Source: Candidatus Gastranaerophilales bacterium (GTDB lineage: Bacteria; Cyanobacteriota; Vampirovibrionia; Gastranaerophilales; Gastranaerophilaceae). From it: DNA of 41,984 nt. The notes under the pieces are model-generated. The model ran no database searches and had not been told where the DNA came from. It saw nothing but the letters and a program-made list of their open reading frames with translations. The stretch lies in assembly GCA_944323265.1 (NCBI GenBank), contig CALURX010000017.1, positions 1 through 41,984 of the forward strand. Direction: 5' to 3'. Of this stretch, positions 15,975-24,069 are shown piece by piece; position 1 is the first letter of the stretch; each line of letters opens with the position of its first letter. Position numbers and translations under genes: made by a program.

Positions 15975-16895
15975 ATGTTTAAACTAAAAATTAAACCCAA
16001 GGCAATATTAACAATATGTTTGATATTTTTTGGAGCAACCTTTTTTGCCCTTTTAAATTCACCCCTTGCGGAAGCAAGCTCTTCTGCAAGGGAATGGAAA
16101 CCCCCGGGGACATTGTATTCCAGCTCTATTGGGCTCCACCTCTATCAATATACGGTAACTTTTAGGGGTAAGTATGGCATTTATGATGATAGAGGTTTTA
16201 TCCTATATTATCCTCAATTTGAAAATATTGTAGAAATCCCATCTTCTAATTTTGCACTCCTAAAAAACGGACTTTGGGGAGTGATGGATAGTGACGGTGT
16301 TATTATTATTCCGATTGAATATGATGAAATAAAACAATTAACTTATCTGACAAGCAGGGTAAAAAAGAATGGTCTTTATGGCTGGATAAACCAGTATGGA
16401 CATTTTGTTAAAACCCCGCAATACTCATATCTTGAAAATATGGGAGATAAATTCTTATCTGCTTGTATTCAAAACCAAGGGTGCGGAATTTTGTCACTGG
16501 AAGGAGAGGAAATATTACCATTAACCTATGATGGCGTTATAGGCTGGCATAATAATACTTCCTATTTCAGTATTTTTAAAAATGGGAAATACGGCGTTAT
16601 CGATATTAACGGCAAGCAAATCATTGACGCAATTTTGCCGCCGATAAAAACAATCAAAGATGACATTATTATTACTCAAAATGGAAAACTTGAAGGGCTT
16701 GTTAGATTAAAAGACGGTAAAACACTGCTCGAGCCTGTTTATCAAAATATTGTGGAATTAAACCAAGAAGGTTATTACAAAATGAAAAGTAATGGCAAAT
16801 GGGGCGCTGTAGATATTGATGGCAATATTATTTACCCTTGCAAATACGGTCCGCTTGAAATCGGCCGAATGGTGAAAAAGTATAAGGAAGGTTAA
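15975..16895 (+). CDS. Exported WG-repeat protein
   Basis: A 306-residue protein with an N-terminal signal (hydrophobic 9-27, likely cleavage after AEA at 34). The remainder consists of WG-type beta repeats of about 25-45 residues: examples are LWGVMDSDGVIIIPIEYDEI, LYGWINQYGHFVKTPQYSYL and KWGAVDIDGNIIYPCKYGPL, seven or so in total. WG repeats form protein-binding beta-propeller-like folds and are common in surface and periplasmic proteins. It lies between two duplicated TolA-C-like genes and was probably carried along or inserted during that duplication. Ribosome site AGGAG is at 15961. Confidence 0.88.
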   Translation: MFKLKIKPKAILTICLIFFGATFFALLNSPLAEASSSAREWKPPGTLYSSSIGLHLYQYTVTFRGKYGIYDDRGFILYYPQFENIVEIPSSNFALLKNGLWGVMDSDGVIIIPIEYDEIKQLTYLTSRVKKNGLYGWINQYGHFVKTPQYSYLENMGDKFLSACIQNQGCGILSLEGEEILPLTYDGVIGWHNNTSYFSIFKNGKYGVIDINGKQIIDAILPPIKTIKDDIIITQNGKLEGLVRLKDGKTLLEPVYQNIVELNQEGYYKMKSNGKWGAVDIDGNIIYPCKYGPLEIGRMVKKYKEG

Positions 16896-16900
16896 TTAAG

Positions 16901-16940
16901 AAAGTCTACCATACAGTTCAAAAAACATTAAGAGGTACAA
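16901..16940. repeat. Duplicated leader with remnant of repeat family A
   Basis: These 40 bases match 15145-15184 at 36 positions, directly before the paralogous gene start. The AAAGTCTACC part is the right end of a family-A repeat, so copy 2 existed before the duplication and the rest of the copy was lost here. Confidence 0.8.
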
Positions 16941-17660
16941 ATGAAGAAGATTATCTTAACATTATTAATTTTTATAACCGCTACATCGGCATTTGCACAG
17001 CCGAATAATACATATACAACGAACACCCCAGCGTATTCCGGAACTTTTGTAAATGAAGAAATTACAACTCCGCTCACGCGAATCGGGATTCCGGAAGAAT
17101 ATTTAGAGCCCCAAGCCGAAGAACAAGGACTGGAGATTGTCTGGAACCAATGGCACGCTAATGTTCGAAATCAATTATTTAAAAGCATTAAGAATAGTGA
17201 TTGGCCGCAAGGTTATTCTATTTGGATAATCTATACCGTAGATTTAAATAAGAATATTTCAAATATTATGTTTTTGTATTATCCCAAGCAGGCTATTCTT
17301 AACAAAAATAATGCCGGATATTTAAAGCAAAATTCTGATTTTTATTTATATCTTTACGAGCCTAATAAATTCTATAAATTAAGTCTTACAAACGAACCGA
17401 TTCTATTATCGTCTGATAGATTTGAAAAAATTATACAAAATTCGGCGCAAACACAAATAAATTACAAACAATTTCCGTGTTGGGCCGCATTCCTTAGTCT
17501 AGGCAAAAAAGTAAAAAGTTTTAGCGGTAATGAGTGTCTGGCGTTTCCGGGAAAAACCAAACGTACAAAGGTTATTGTAAGGCAGGGGCTCACGGATATT
17601 GATTGGCTGAAAAACGGAAATTATGAAGCAGATATGTTTAATGATATAGAAAAACAATAG
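16941..17660 (+). CDS. Secreted TolA-C-like protein 2
   Basis: A 239-residue paralogue of the 15185 protein: near-identical signal peptide (cleavage after AFA at 19), the linker YSGTFVNEEITTPLTRIG and PEEYLEPQAEEQGLE, then WNQWHANVRNQL, the strand IIYTVDLNKNISNI, LAFPGKTKRTKVIV and the ending FNDIEK. The middle (residues 110-190) differs strongly from the paralogue, including two cysteines (near C174 and C191), so the face exposed to a partner may have changed while the frame of the fold is kept. AGAGGT ribosome site at 16931. Probably periplasmic. Confidence 0.8.
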   Translation: MKKIILTLLIFITATSAFAQPNNTYTTNTPAYSGTFVNEEITTPLTRIGIPEEYLEPQAEEQGLEIVWNQWHANVRNQLFKSIKNSDWPQGYSIWIIYTVDLNKNISNIMFLYYPKQAILNKNNAGYLKQNSDFYLYLYEPNKFYKLSLTNEPILLSSDRFEKIIQNSAQTQINYKQFPCWAAFLSLGKKVKSFSGNECLAFPGKTKRTKVIVRQGLTDIDWLKNGNYEADMFNDIEKQ

Positions 17661-17711
17661 ATAAAGTAATCGTAGAATTACTAACTAGTTTACCCAAAGA
17701 AAGGAGAAAAC

Positions 17712-18761
17712 ATGAAAGTAAAACACTTAGTATTATTATCAGCATTATCACTGGGCTTGGTGGGCTTAATAGCACACGCAAGCACCCCGCAGGAAGATAT
17801 TGCGACTTATACCACCTATATTAATGACGGGGCAAAATACGGCCCAAATCACGTTGCCAGCGATTATGCAGAACGAGCAGTCGCTTATGCAAAAGCCGGA
17901 CAATGGCAAAACTGTTTGAATGATATGAACTGGCTAAAAACTAATAAAATATATACCTGGGCTACCTGGAAGGGGGTTCCTGAGGCAAGAACACAGGCCT
18001 TATTAACATTGGGAAGAACAGATGAAGCTGTTCAAGATATGTATGAGACATTCTTGGTTAGCTGCGGCTCTAGTGATTTAAGAAGATTAAAAGAGTTTAT
18101 AGCTAAAAATCCTCAATATTCAAACTATCTGGATTTGAATGCCAGAGCCGACTTAATTCAAAAATATCAGTCTTCGGGCAAAGAAATGTGGACATCAGCA
18201 AATTATACCAGTGCAATAAGAAGTACTGAAAATAGCTGGTACATGCTTCACGTTGCTGAAAAAATGATGGCAAATGCTAATTTAGCGCAAAAATATCAAT
18301 TCTATGATACTTTTCATACTATAGCAAATAACAGGTATGAAACTTGCAAATGGCATTCCGATGATCCGGCATACAATGTTTCCGGTGATACAAGAGAAAA
18401 ATTTATCGCTAATGGTTCGATTGCGTGTTCTTATGTTTTGAGCCAGGAAGGTATGGAAGAAGGTTTAAGAATTGCAGAAACAGCTGCAAAAACTTTTATG
18501 CAGCAATCCGGTGACACAAGTTATACATCGGCCTGGGAACAAGCTATAAAATACTGGAATGAGAGATTAGGAAGAAGCTCTTCTCCTGCAAAGAAGTCTA
18601 CTCCTTCAAATTCTGTAGATTATAGCTCTTCAAGTTCTTCAACAGATGCACTTTCTCCGGGTACGGTTTTAGACACTGTTAACGAAGGCGTGGAGGGAGT
18701 TAACAGTTTAATGCGCGGTATCAGAGATGTAAAAAGCGGGCTTAAAGGCTTAGGATTTTAA
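17712..18761 (+). CDS. Exported helical-repeat protein with serine-rich linker
   Basis: A 349-residue protein with a signal peptide (cleavage after AHA at 23). Residues 30-290 are helical and TPR-like (DYAERAVAYAKAGQWQNCLN, ARTQALLTLGRTDEAVQDM), as in Sel1/TPR folds of periplasmic proteins. Residues 295-325 are a serine-rich flexible linker, and the last 30 residues form an amphipathic helix (VNSLMRGIRDVKSGLKGLGF) that might touch a membrane. AAAGGAG precedes the ATG. It may be a periplasmic scaffold for the TolA-C-like proteins on both sides. No family is assigned. Confidence 0.75.
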   Translation: MKVKHLVLLSALSLGLVGLIAHASTPQEDIATYTTYINDGAKYGPNHVASDYAERAVAYAKAGQWQNCLNDMNWLKTNKIYTWATWKGVPEARTQALLTLGRTDEAVQDMYETFLVSCGSSDLRRLKEFIAKNPQYSNYLDLNARADLIQKYQSSGKEMWTSANYTSAIRSTENSWYMLHVAEKMMANANLAQKYQFYDTFHTIANNRYETCKWHSDDPAYNVSGDTREKFIANGSIACSYVLSQEGMEEGLRIAETAAKTFMQQSGDTSYTSAWEQAIKYWNERLGRSSSPAKKSTPSNSVDYSSSSSSTDALSPGTVLDTVNEGVEGVNSLMRGIRDVKSGLKGLGF

Positions 18762-18768
18762 TTAATTA

Positions 18769-18800
18769 TCAAGGTAGTGACTCTTTAGTCACTACCTTGA
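18769..18800. terminator. Perfect 14-bp stem-loop after the 17712 gene
   Basis: TCAAGGTAGTGACT (769-782 of the 18000s) pairs with AGTCACTACCTTGA (787-800) over loop CTTT. No long T-run follows, so it may protect the mRNA 3' end or stop transcription weakly. Its GGTAGTGAC core resembles the family-A palindromes. Confidence 0.55.
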
Positions 18801-18838
18801 ATTAAAATTAGCCGCAAATTGCAGCCGTAGGGTAAAGA

Positions 18839-18903
18839 GTAGGGTAGATTTTAGTCTACCAATAAAAACTTTCAATATTTTGGTAGCTTAAAATCTCCTC
18901 TAC
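18839..18903. repeat. Palindromic repeat family A, divergent copy
   Basis: It starts GTAGGGTAGATTTTAGTCTACC and ends GGTAGCTTAAAATCTCCTCTAC. It is shorter (65 bp) than copies 1-3 and the right arm has decayed. Confidence 0.75.
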
Positions 18904-18931
18904 ATAAATAGTATCAAGAAAGGTTAATTAA

Positions 18932-19555
18932 GTGTTTAGAAGACGATATAGAATTTTTAAAATATTAGCATTTATATTTTTGATAACAATCTGCCTGCGT
19001 GCAGTTGCAAATCAAACAAACAAAGCAGCAACGGGCGGTGGAGTATACGTTGATGAAGAGATTACAGCTCCGGTTACTAAGATTGCAGATCCTGAGACTA
19101 AAAAAGCAGAGAGCCAATCAATAGATTTTAACTCCCCAGCTTTTGCCGAGGATTTGAAAAATTATTTAGAAAATAATATTGATATGCCCAAAGGGTATAT
19201 TCTCTCTTTTAGTTTTTCTTACGACAAAAACGGAACTATCGCGGCTATCCATTTGATTTCTGTTTTAGAAAAAGAGTTTACAGGGGACTATCCGGCCCGG
19301 GTTTACGGCGATGTATGTAAGCGCGATAAATTAGCCGAGGGGCAAATTTATGTTACAGATAATTCTACATCGGGCGATTTAAGAGTTGATTCAATCAATA
19401 ACACAAAAGATGGGAAATATTTGGTAAAAATATATGACTTAATAAAAAATATCGGTAAATCTCATATAATAGCTCTTCCACCTTATGGACAAGACGCAGG
19501 ATTTATTCATACAGACGGAATGTATTATGGCGGAAAAGTTTATATTTCACAGTAA
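18932..19555 (+). CDS. Secreted TolA-C-like protein 3 (short form)
   Basis: A 207-residue protein from a GTG start with AAAGG nine bases upstream. The N-terminus (FRRRYR, then hydrophobic 9-24) is a signal or anchor. The linker motif GGGVYVDEEITAPVTKI matches the YVNEEI motif of the 15185 and 16941 proteins, and YILSFSFSYDKNGTIAAIHL matches their central strand pair. The conserved W-x-x-W segment and the FNDVE ending are missing, so this is a diverged or reduced member. Repeats of family A flank it on both sides. Confidence 0.75.
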   Translation: MFRRRYRIFKILAFIFLITICLRAVANQTNKAATGGGVYVDEEITAPVTKIADPETKKAESQSIDFNSPAFAEDLKNYLENNIDMPKGYILSFSFSYDKNGTIAAIHLISVLEKEFTGDYPARVYGDVCKRDKLAEGQIYVTDNSTSGDLRVDSINNTKDGKYLVKIYDLIKNIGKSHIIALPPYGQDAGFIHTDGMYYGGKVYISQ

Positions 19556-19560
19556 AAATA

Positions 19561-19652
19561 GTAGGGTAGACTTCAGTCTACCGGAATATATCACAAAGAT
19601 AACTTTGTTAAACTTAAATAAAATTTTATTGGTAGACTTTAGTCTACCCTAC
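19561..19652. repeat. Palindromic repeat family A, copy 3
   Basis: It runs from GTAGGGTAGACTTCAGTCTACC to AGTCTACCCTAC. The core is diverged from copies 1-2 but the terminal arms are kept, including compensating symmetry. It ends 44 bp before the fusion gene at 19696. Confidence 0.88.
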
Positions 19653-19695
19653 CCACCGAAAACAGTATGAAATACAAAATAACAAAGGAGACAAT

Positions 19696-22683
19696 ATGGC
19701 AAATCAAGATTTTAATATAGATGCATTCGTCAATGAACTTACAGGTCAGGTTAAAAATACTCTTCCTGACGATATTGGGCATAAAACCCAAACTTTTATT
19801 GAAAAAACGTTTGATAAATTTTTGCGTATGGCAAATGAGGCTATTGATAATAGTGATTCAGGGTTTAGCGTTGAAGCTAAAGAATGGTTATTACAAGTTA
19901 TAGCGGAATGGACTTTCCATAAAACCATTGACCTGGATAGAGCCAAGATTCCTTTTGAATGCTGGGAGTCAATGTTGCAAAAGGTTGCTTTTGCAACATT
20001 TGAGGTATGTAAACAGGGGCTTAGCAAAAAATATGAACCGGAAAAAATTCTTTCCGCTGTGGAATATCACGTGGATAAAATGTATAACACATCTTTGCAA
20101 GATCTCTTTGAAAAAGGAGTTATAAACAAAGAGACTTCGGAAAGGGCTCAAAAAGAATCAAATATTGATAAGATGTTTGAAGAGTCTCAACAAAAGGAGG
20201 CTGAATCTAAAAAAGTATCCAGCAAAAATAAACGGCCAAAAATAGATTTATCGCTTCAACTCTCTAATATGTGGAAAGCTTGGAGAACAAAATTGTTGTA
20301 TCTTTCAATTGCATGTGCTGTTATTATTACATTGGTTTGTGTTTTGTACTTTGGGAAATCAATTTTGGCGGCGGTTGAGCCATATAAAAATGTGATTATT
20401 CAAATTGGGATAGGGATTATCGTATTGGCAGTTATTGTTGGTGCTATCGTATATTTTGCTGCGCAAAAAGAGGTTCAAGAACAGTTGAAAGAAGTTGATG
20501 AGGTAAAACAGAAGATGCGGGAATTAGTTAATCCTGACAGACAATATGAGAGGTTAGGCACGGATATTTTATGTTTGCAGATCTCAGCAGAGCTTCTTCC
20601 TATTGCAGATCCGGATCAGGAGGGAATTTTGTTACCCAACACAGCAGCATTAAGGCAGGAGTTGACAGACGTGCTCGGCTATATAATACCGAGTATCAGA
20701 ATATTTGATAATTCCGAATTGGATTCTTACGAATACCGGATTTCGGTGCGTCAACAAACAGTAGGCACGGGGTCTGTTTATCCGAATAGATATATGGTTA
20801 ATGAAGATGAATGGAGGGCACAAGCAGGCAAAATGTCTGAAGATGCCATTGTAGGAGTAAATCCCCTAACCGGTGAGCTGTGCAGCTATTGGATAAATAA
20901 AGAAGATGCAGATAAATATCCGAGTATAACGGCTCTTGAACCGCTGGAAGTTATAAAGAAACACCTTAGACAATTGGTAATAAGGAATGTTGATTCTATA
21001 ATCTCGACTTATGATATAGAAAAATATTTTGAAACCGCCAATAAAATCGCCTCTTCACAAAATATAACGGAAAAATTAAAAGAACGTCTGGAACCTGAAG
21101 ACATAAGACAGGTTTTCGCAAACCTTATAAGAGAAGAAGTTTCGATAAAAGATATTTTATTCGTATTTGACAGATTAAGTGATTATTCAAGAACGACTAA
21201 AAATCCTCATATATTGTCAGAAATGCTTAGAGAAGATTTTGCACGGCAAATTAGTTTAAAACTTGCAGATGAAGACAGAACGCTTTATGTTGTGGAATTT
21301 GATAAAAACTATACAAAATATCTTGAAAATAATGTAAAAACTACTCACAACGGCCAAGAGTTTACAATACTTCAAGAACAGATTAATGAATTAATTGAAG
21401 GTACTGCTATGAAGTTAATGCTTGCTCATCAAGTAATTGGCAAGCCTGCTGTTGTTCTTTGTTCACCTAAATTCAGGCAAGCTATGTATAGAACTCTTGA
21501 GCGCTATTTACCTTTTGTTACAGTAATTTCCCAAACAGAAGTTGTTTCGGAAGTTAGAGCTGAAACGCTTGAAATAGTAGAGCTAGAGTGTGCAGACAAC
21601 TATGCGGAAGAAGATATTGTTGATAATGAATTTTATGAACAAGAGCCGTCGTTAGGGAGAGTTATTGATTCAGACGGAAACCCGCTTGATGGCAAAGAGT
21701 TAGATTTTCCATTAGAAAAGATTTTTTCAGAAATCTCTCCTGCTGATTCCAGCGAACCGGCTCCGATTACAAAAATTTTTAAAACCGGAGTTAGAGCCGT
21801 TGACGCATTTATAACCATGGGGTACGGACAGAAGATGACAGTATTTGCGCATCAGGGCTGCGGATTAAGCATTTTTCTCGGCTTAATCTTAAAGAATTCT
21901 CAAGCAGATATTAATATTGTTTCATTAGCAGCTAGTTCCGTAGAAGATGCCTGGAGTTTTATCAATGACTCTATAAAAAGTGATACAAAAGCATTAAGAA
22001 AAACCATAGTTATTTGCTCAACTCCGCTTGATTCTACAGAAAAAATTAAGAAGAATTTTGAAACGGCGGTAGCCCTTTGTGAATATTACAGAGATAAGGG
22101 TAAAAATGTATTATTTAGTTGTGATATGTTAGAGTTAATACTTAATGCTGCCGAAAAAATAGCTATGGAAAACGGCGAGCCGGCATGTAAAAATGATTAT
22201 CGTATGTCCGTAAAAACCTGGTATCAAGATTTAATTAACCGTTGTAAAAGTAATAATAAGGGTACGATTACAACAATAATGAGTACCATAATAAATTCGG
22301 CAGACAAAGATAATAAAACTGTAAATATAATAAGAGCTAATACCCAAGGTCATATTTTCTTATCAAGAAAGGTTGCAGAGCAAAATATTTATCCGGCAAT
22401 TGATATTTTAGGTTGTTTTTCCAGTTATCAAGCCCGGCTCTTGAGTGATGAACAAATGTCTGCTTCAAACAATGTGCGGAATTTAATGGCTTTATACAAA
22501 GAAAAAGAAGCATTTTTCAAGAGCTATAAATATGTTGCAGGCCAAAACCCGATAGACGATTTTACCATAAGAAAATATAACGAAATAATAAACTTTATTA
22601 GACAGCGTGTGGACGAAAACCCAACCCTTGAAGAATCTTTGCAAGGTCTCGTTCAACTTGCTGAAGATATTAGGAGGGAATGA
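19696..22683 (+). CDS. FlhA/SctV cytoplasmic domain fused to a degenerate FliI/SctN ATPase
   Basis: A 995-residue single protein. Residues 1-190 are a new, mostly helical N-terminus. Two hydrophobic helices lie at about 200-220 and 232-256. Residues 283-625 match the FlhA/SctV cytoplasmic domain from start to end: GTDILCLQISAELLPIAD, IIPSIRIFDNSEL, NEYRI-type EYRISVRQ, LIREEVSIKDILFVFDRLSDY, and VVLCSPKFRQAMYRTLERYL. Residues 651-990 match the FliI/SctN ATPase, including LGRVIDSDGNPLDGK, FKTGVRAVDAFITMGYGQ and GHIFLSRKVAEQNIYPAID. Catalysis is lost: the P-loop reads FAHQGCGLSIFLG (K to L724, T to I726), the catalytic glutamate is S747 and the arginine finger is S910. The export gate's eight-helix membrane part is absent. 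AGGAG precedes the ATG; the frame is open throughout. Order V then N is the order of ssaV-ssaN and escV-escN, so an operon fusion is a likely origin. Role inferred: membrane scaffold or substrate receptor. Confidence 0.92.
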   Translation: MANQDFNIDAFVNELTGQVKNTLPDDIGHKTQTFIEKTFDKFLRMANEAIDNSDSGFSVEAKEWLLQVIAEWTFHKTIDLDRAKIPFECWESMLQKVAFATFEVCKQGLSKKYEPEKILSAVEYHVDKMYNTSLQDLFEKGVINKETSERAQKESNIDKMFEESQQKEAESKKVSSKNKRPKIDLSLQLSNMWKAWRTKLLYLSIACAVIITLVCVLYFGKSILAAVEPYKNVIIQIGIGIIVLAVIVGAIVYFAAQKEVQEQLKEVDEVKQKMRELVNPDRQYERLGTDILCLQISAELLPIADPDQEGILLPNTAALRQELTDVLGYIIPSIRIFDNSELDSYEYRISVRQQTVGTGSVYPNRYMVNEDEWRAQAGKMSEDAIVGVNPLTGELCSYWINKEDADKYPSITALEPLEVIKKHLRQLVIRNVDSIISTYDIEKYFETANKIASSQNITEKLKERLEPEDIRQVFANLIREEVSIKDILFVFDRLSDYSRTTKNPHILSEMLREDFARQISLKLADEDRTLYVVEFDKNYTKYLENNVKTTHNGQEFTILQEQINELIEGTAMKLMLAHQVIGKPAVVLCSPKFRQAMYRTLERYLPFVTVISQTEVVSEVRAETLEIVELECADNYAEEDIVDNEFYEQEPSLGRVIDSDGNPLDGKELDFPLEKIFSEISPADSSEPAPITKIFKTGVRAVDAFITMGYGQKMTVFAHQGCGLSIFLGLILKNSQADINIVSLAASSVEDAWSFINDSIKSDTKALRKTIVICSTPLDSTEKIKKNFETAVALCEYYRDKGKNVLFSCDMLELILNAAEKIAMENGEPACKNDYRMSVKTWYQDLINRCKSNNKGTITTIMSTIINSADKDNKTVNIIRANTQGHIFLSRKVAEQNIYPAIDILGCFSSYQARLLSDEQMSASNNVRNLMALYKEKEAFFKSYKYVAGQNPIDDFTIRKYNEIINFIRQRVDENPTLEESLQGLVQLAEDIRRE

Positions 22684-22734
22684 GGAGTAAATATATATAC
22701 CCTACCACCCCCAAATTAAGAAAGGAACTCAATA

Positions 22735-23556
22735 ATGAATATAGAAGAATTTAAACAAAAGGTTAATGTATTAGATTCAGAGCAAAAGTATGATGAAATA
22801 CTTGCACTCTGTGATAACCAGCTTGCCGAAATAAACTCCGAAAGCGCGGATAATAAAGAATTCCTTGCGGATATATATCATACAAAGAGGGTTGTATATA
22901 ATATTCAAAAAGAATATCTGGACAGGCTTGGACCTTTAATGAGACCGAATGCAAAAGAATATACCAAACAAAAAATTTCTTCTTTACCTTTCAATGTTTC
23001 GGAGGCGAACAGAGAATTTATAAGCAGCTTGGCAGACCAAATTTGGTTAAAATCCATGTATATTGCTCTGGCTGAATACTCAACAAATGAACAGAACTAC
23101 AAGTTTTTAACAGAACTTATACTTGATGAGATTTTCCTGCATTTTGTTAATCTAAAAAACGCCAATTTCCCTCAAGAAAGTTATAACAGAATTCTTTCAG
23201 AAGCATTGTGGAGTACTACCCATGTTGCTGCCGGAAACTTAACAGAGAATACTAATTTTGAAGAAGTTAAAAATATGGCGCATGAAGCCGGACTTTCTTC
23301 TTTTTTAAGAGAAGCCCGCACGCTTCTGGAAGAAAACCTGATTACACAAGAAAATTATGATAAACTTCTGGAAATTCCGGAGCTTAAAGAATATCAGGCA
23401 AAATATGACAAAGAGATATTGGAATCCCTTGAGGAACTGCAAAAAAAGGTTCATAATCCGTTTGTTATAGTTGGAGATTTGATAATGTACGGGATTGTTT
23501 ACCCGATATTAAGAGTCCTAAAAAATATCTCAAAGAAATTAAACAAGAAAGGATAA
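22735..23556 (+). CDS. TPR-cap protein with C-terminal membrane segment
   Basis: A 273-residue protein. Residues 1-60 match the helical cap of the TPR proteins at 14222 and 24240 (MNIEEFKQKVNVLDSEQKYDEILALCDNQLAEI). The rest is helical but without clear TPR consensus. A hydrophobic stretch around 246-262 (IVGDLIMYGIVYPILRVL) followed by a basic tail suggests C-terminal membrane association. It follows the fusion gene by 51 bp with AAGAAAGGA before the ATG, so it may be a partner that binds the fusion protein at the membrane. The last codons contain the ribosome site of the next gene. Confidence 0.72.
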   Translation: MNIEEFKQKVNVLDSEQKYDEILALCDNQLAEINSESADNKEFLADIYHTKRVVYNIQKEYLDRLGPLMRPNAKEYTKQKISSLPFNVSEANREFISSLADQIWLKSMYIALAEYSTNEQNYKFLTELILDEIFLHFVNLKNANFPQESYNRILSEALWSTTHVAAGNLTENTNFEEVKNMAHEAGLSSFLREARTLLEENLITQENYDKLLEIPELKEYQAKYDKEILESLEELQKKVHNPFVIVGDLIMYGIVYPILRVLKNISKKLNKKG

Positions 23557-23559
23557 GTT

Positions 23560-24069
23560 ATGAAAAATGATGATTTAAACGAATTAATAAAGCTTGTAGC
23601 GGCGGATACTACAGCTAAACGTAAGAGATATGAAAGCTTAAATAGAAAAGCTTCACAAGCATTTGATAAAAATGATATAGAAAATTTTATTAAGATTTAT
23701 AATCAAAATTTATCATCAATAGATGAAAAAATCAGTGCGTTATCAACATTAATGCTAATTATTGATGATTCTGAAAAAATATTTAAATTTAGAGAAATGA
23801 TATTAAATTCTGACAGTAAGGAATTTCTCTATTTATATGATTATGCAATGTTTCAAAGCGGCATAATCTCTCCTGAAGAAATTATTAAATCCGTTGAGGA
23901 GGGTATAAGCCAAAACATACCTCTTGCTTACGCAATAAAATCATTTTTTTACCGAGATGCCCTTGATAATTATGAATCCTCAAAATTAGCCATAGAACAG
24001 GCCATTTTACTGGAGCCGGATAATTTGGAATACAAAATGTTACTGAAAGAATTGAATATAGCAATGTAG
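23560..24069 (+). CDS. Small TPR-like helical protein
   Basis: A 169-residue soluble helical protein, starting three bases after the previous stop and using AAGAAAGGA inside the upstream gene. The C-terminal helix pair (NYESSKLAIEQAILLEPDNLEYKMLLKEL) is a TPR-type motif; the earlier helices are diverged. The stop codon TAG is the second to fourth base of a palindromic repeat, so the original C-terminus could have been longer. Size and fold resemble type III TPR chaperones only in a general way. Confidence 0.7.
   Translation: MKNDDLNELIKLVAADTTAKRKRYESLNRKASQAFDKNDIENFIKIYNQNLSSIDEKISALSTLMLIIDDSEKIFKFREMILNSDSKEFLYLYDYAMFQSGIISPEEIIKSVEEGISQNIPLAYAIKSFFYRDALDNYESSKLAIEQAILLEPDNLEYKMLLKELNIAM

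Noticed and set aside
19485-19670. Short frame over the end of the 18932 gene and family-A copy 3
   Set aside because: It overlaps the real gene in another frame and translates the palindromic repeat; no supporting site.
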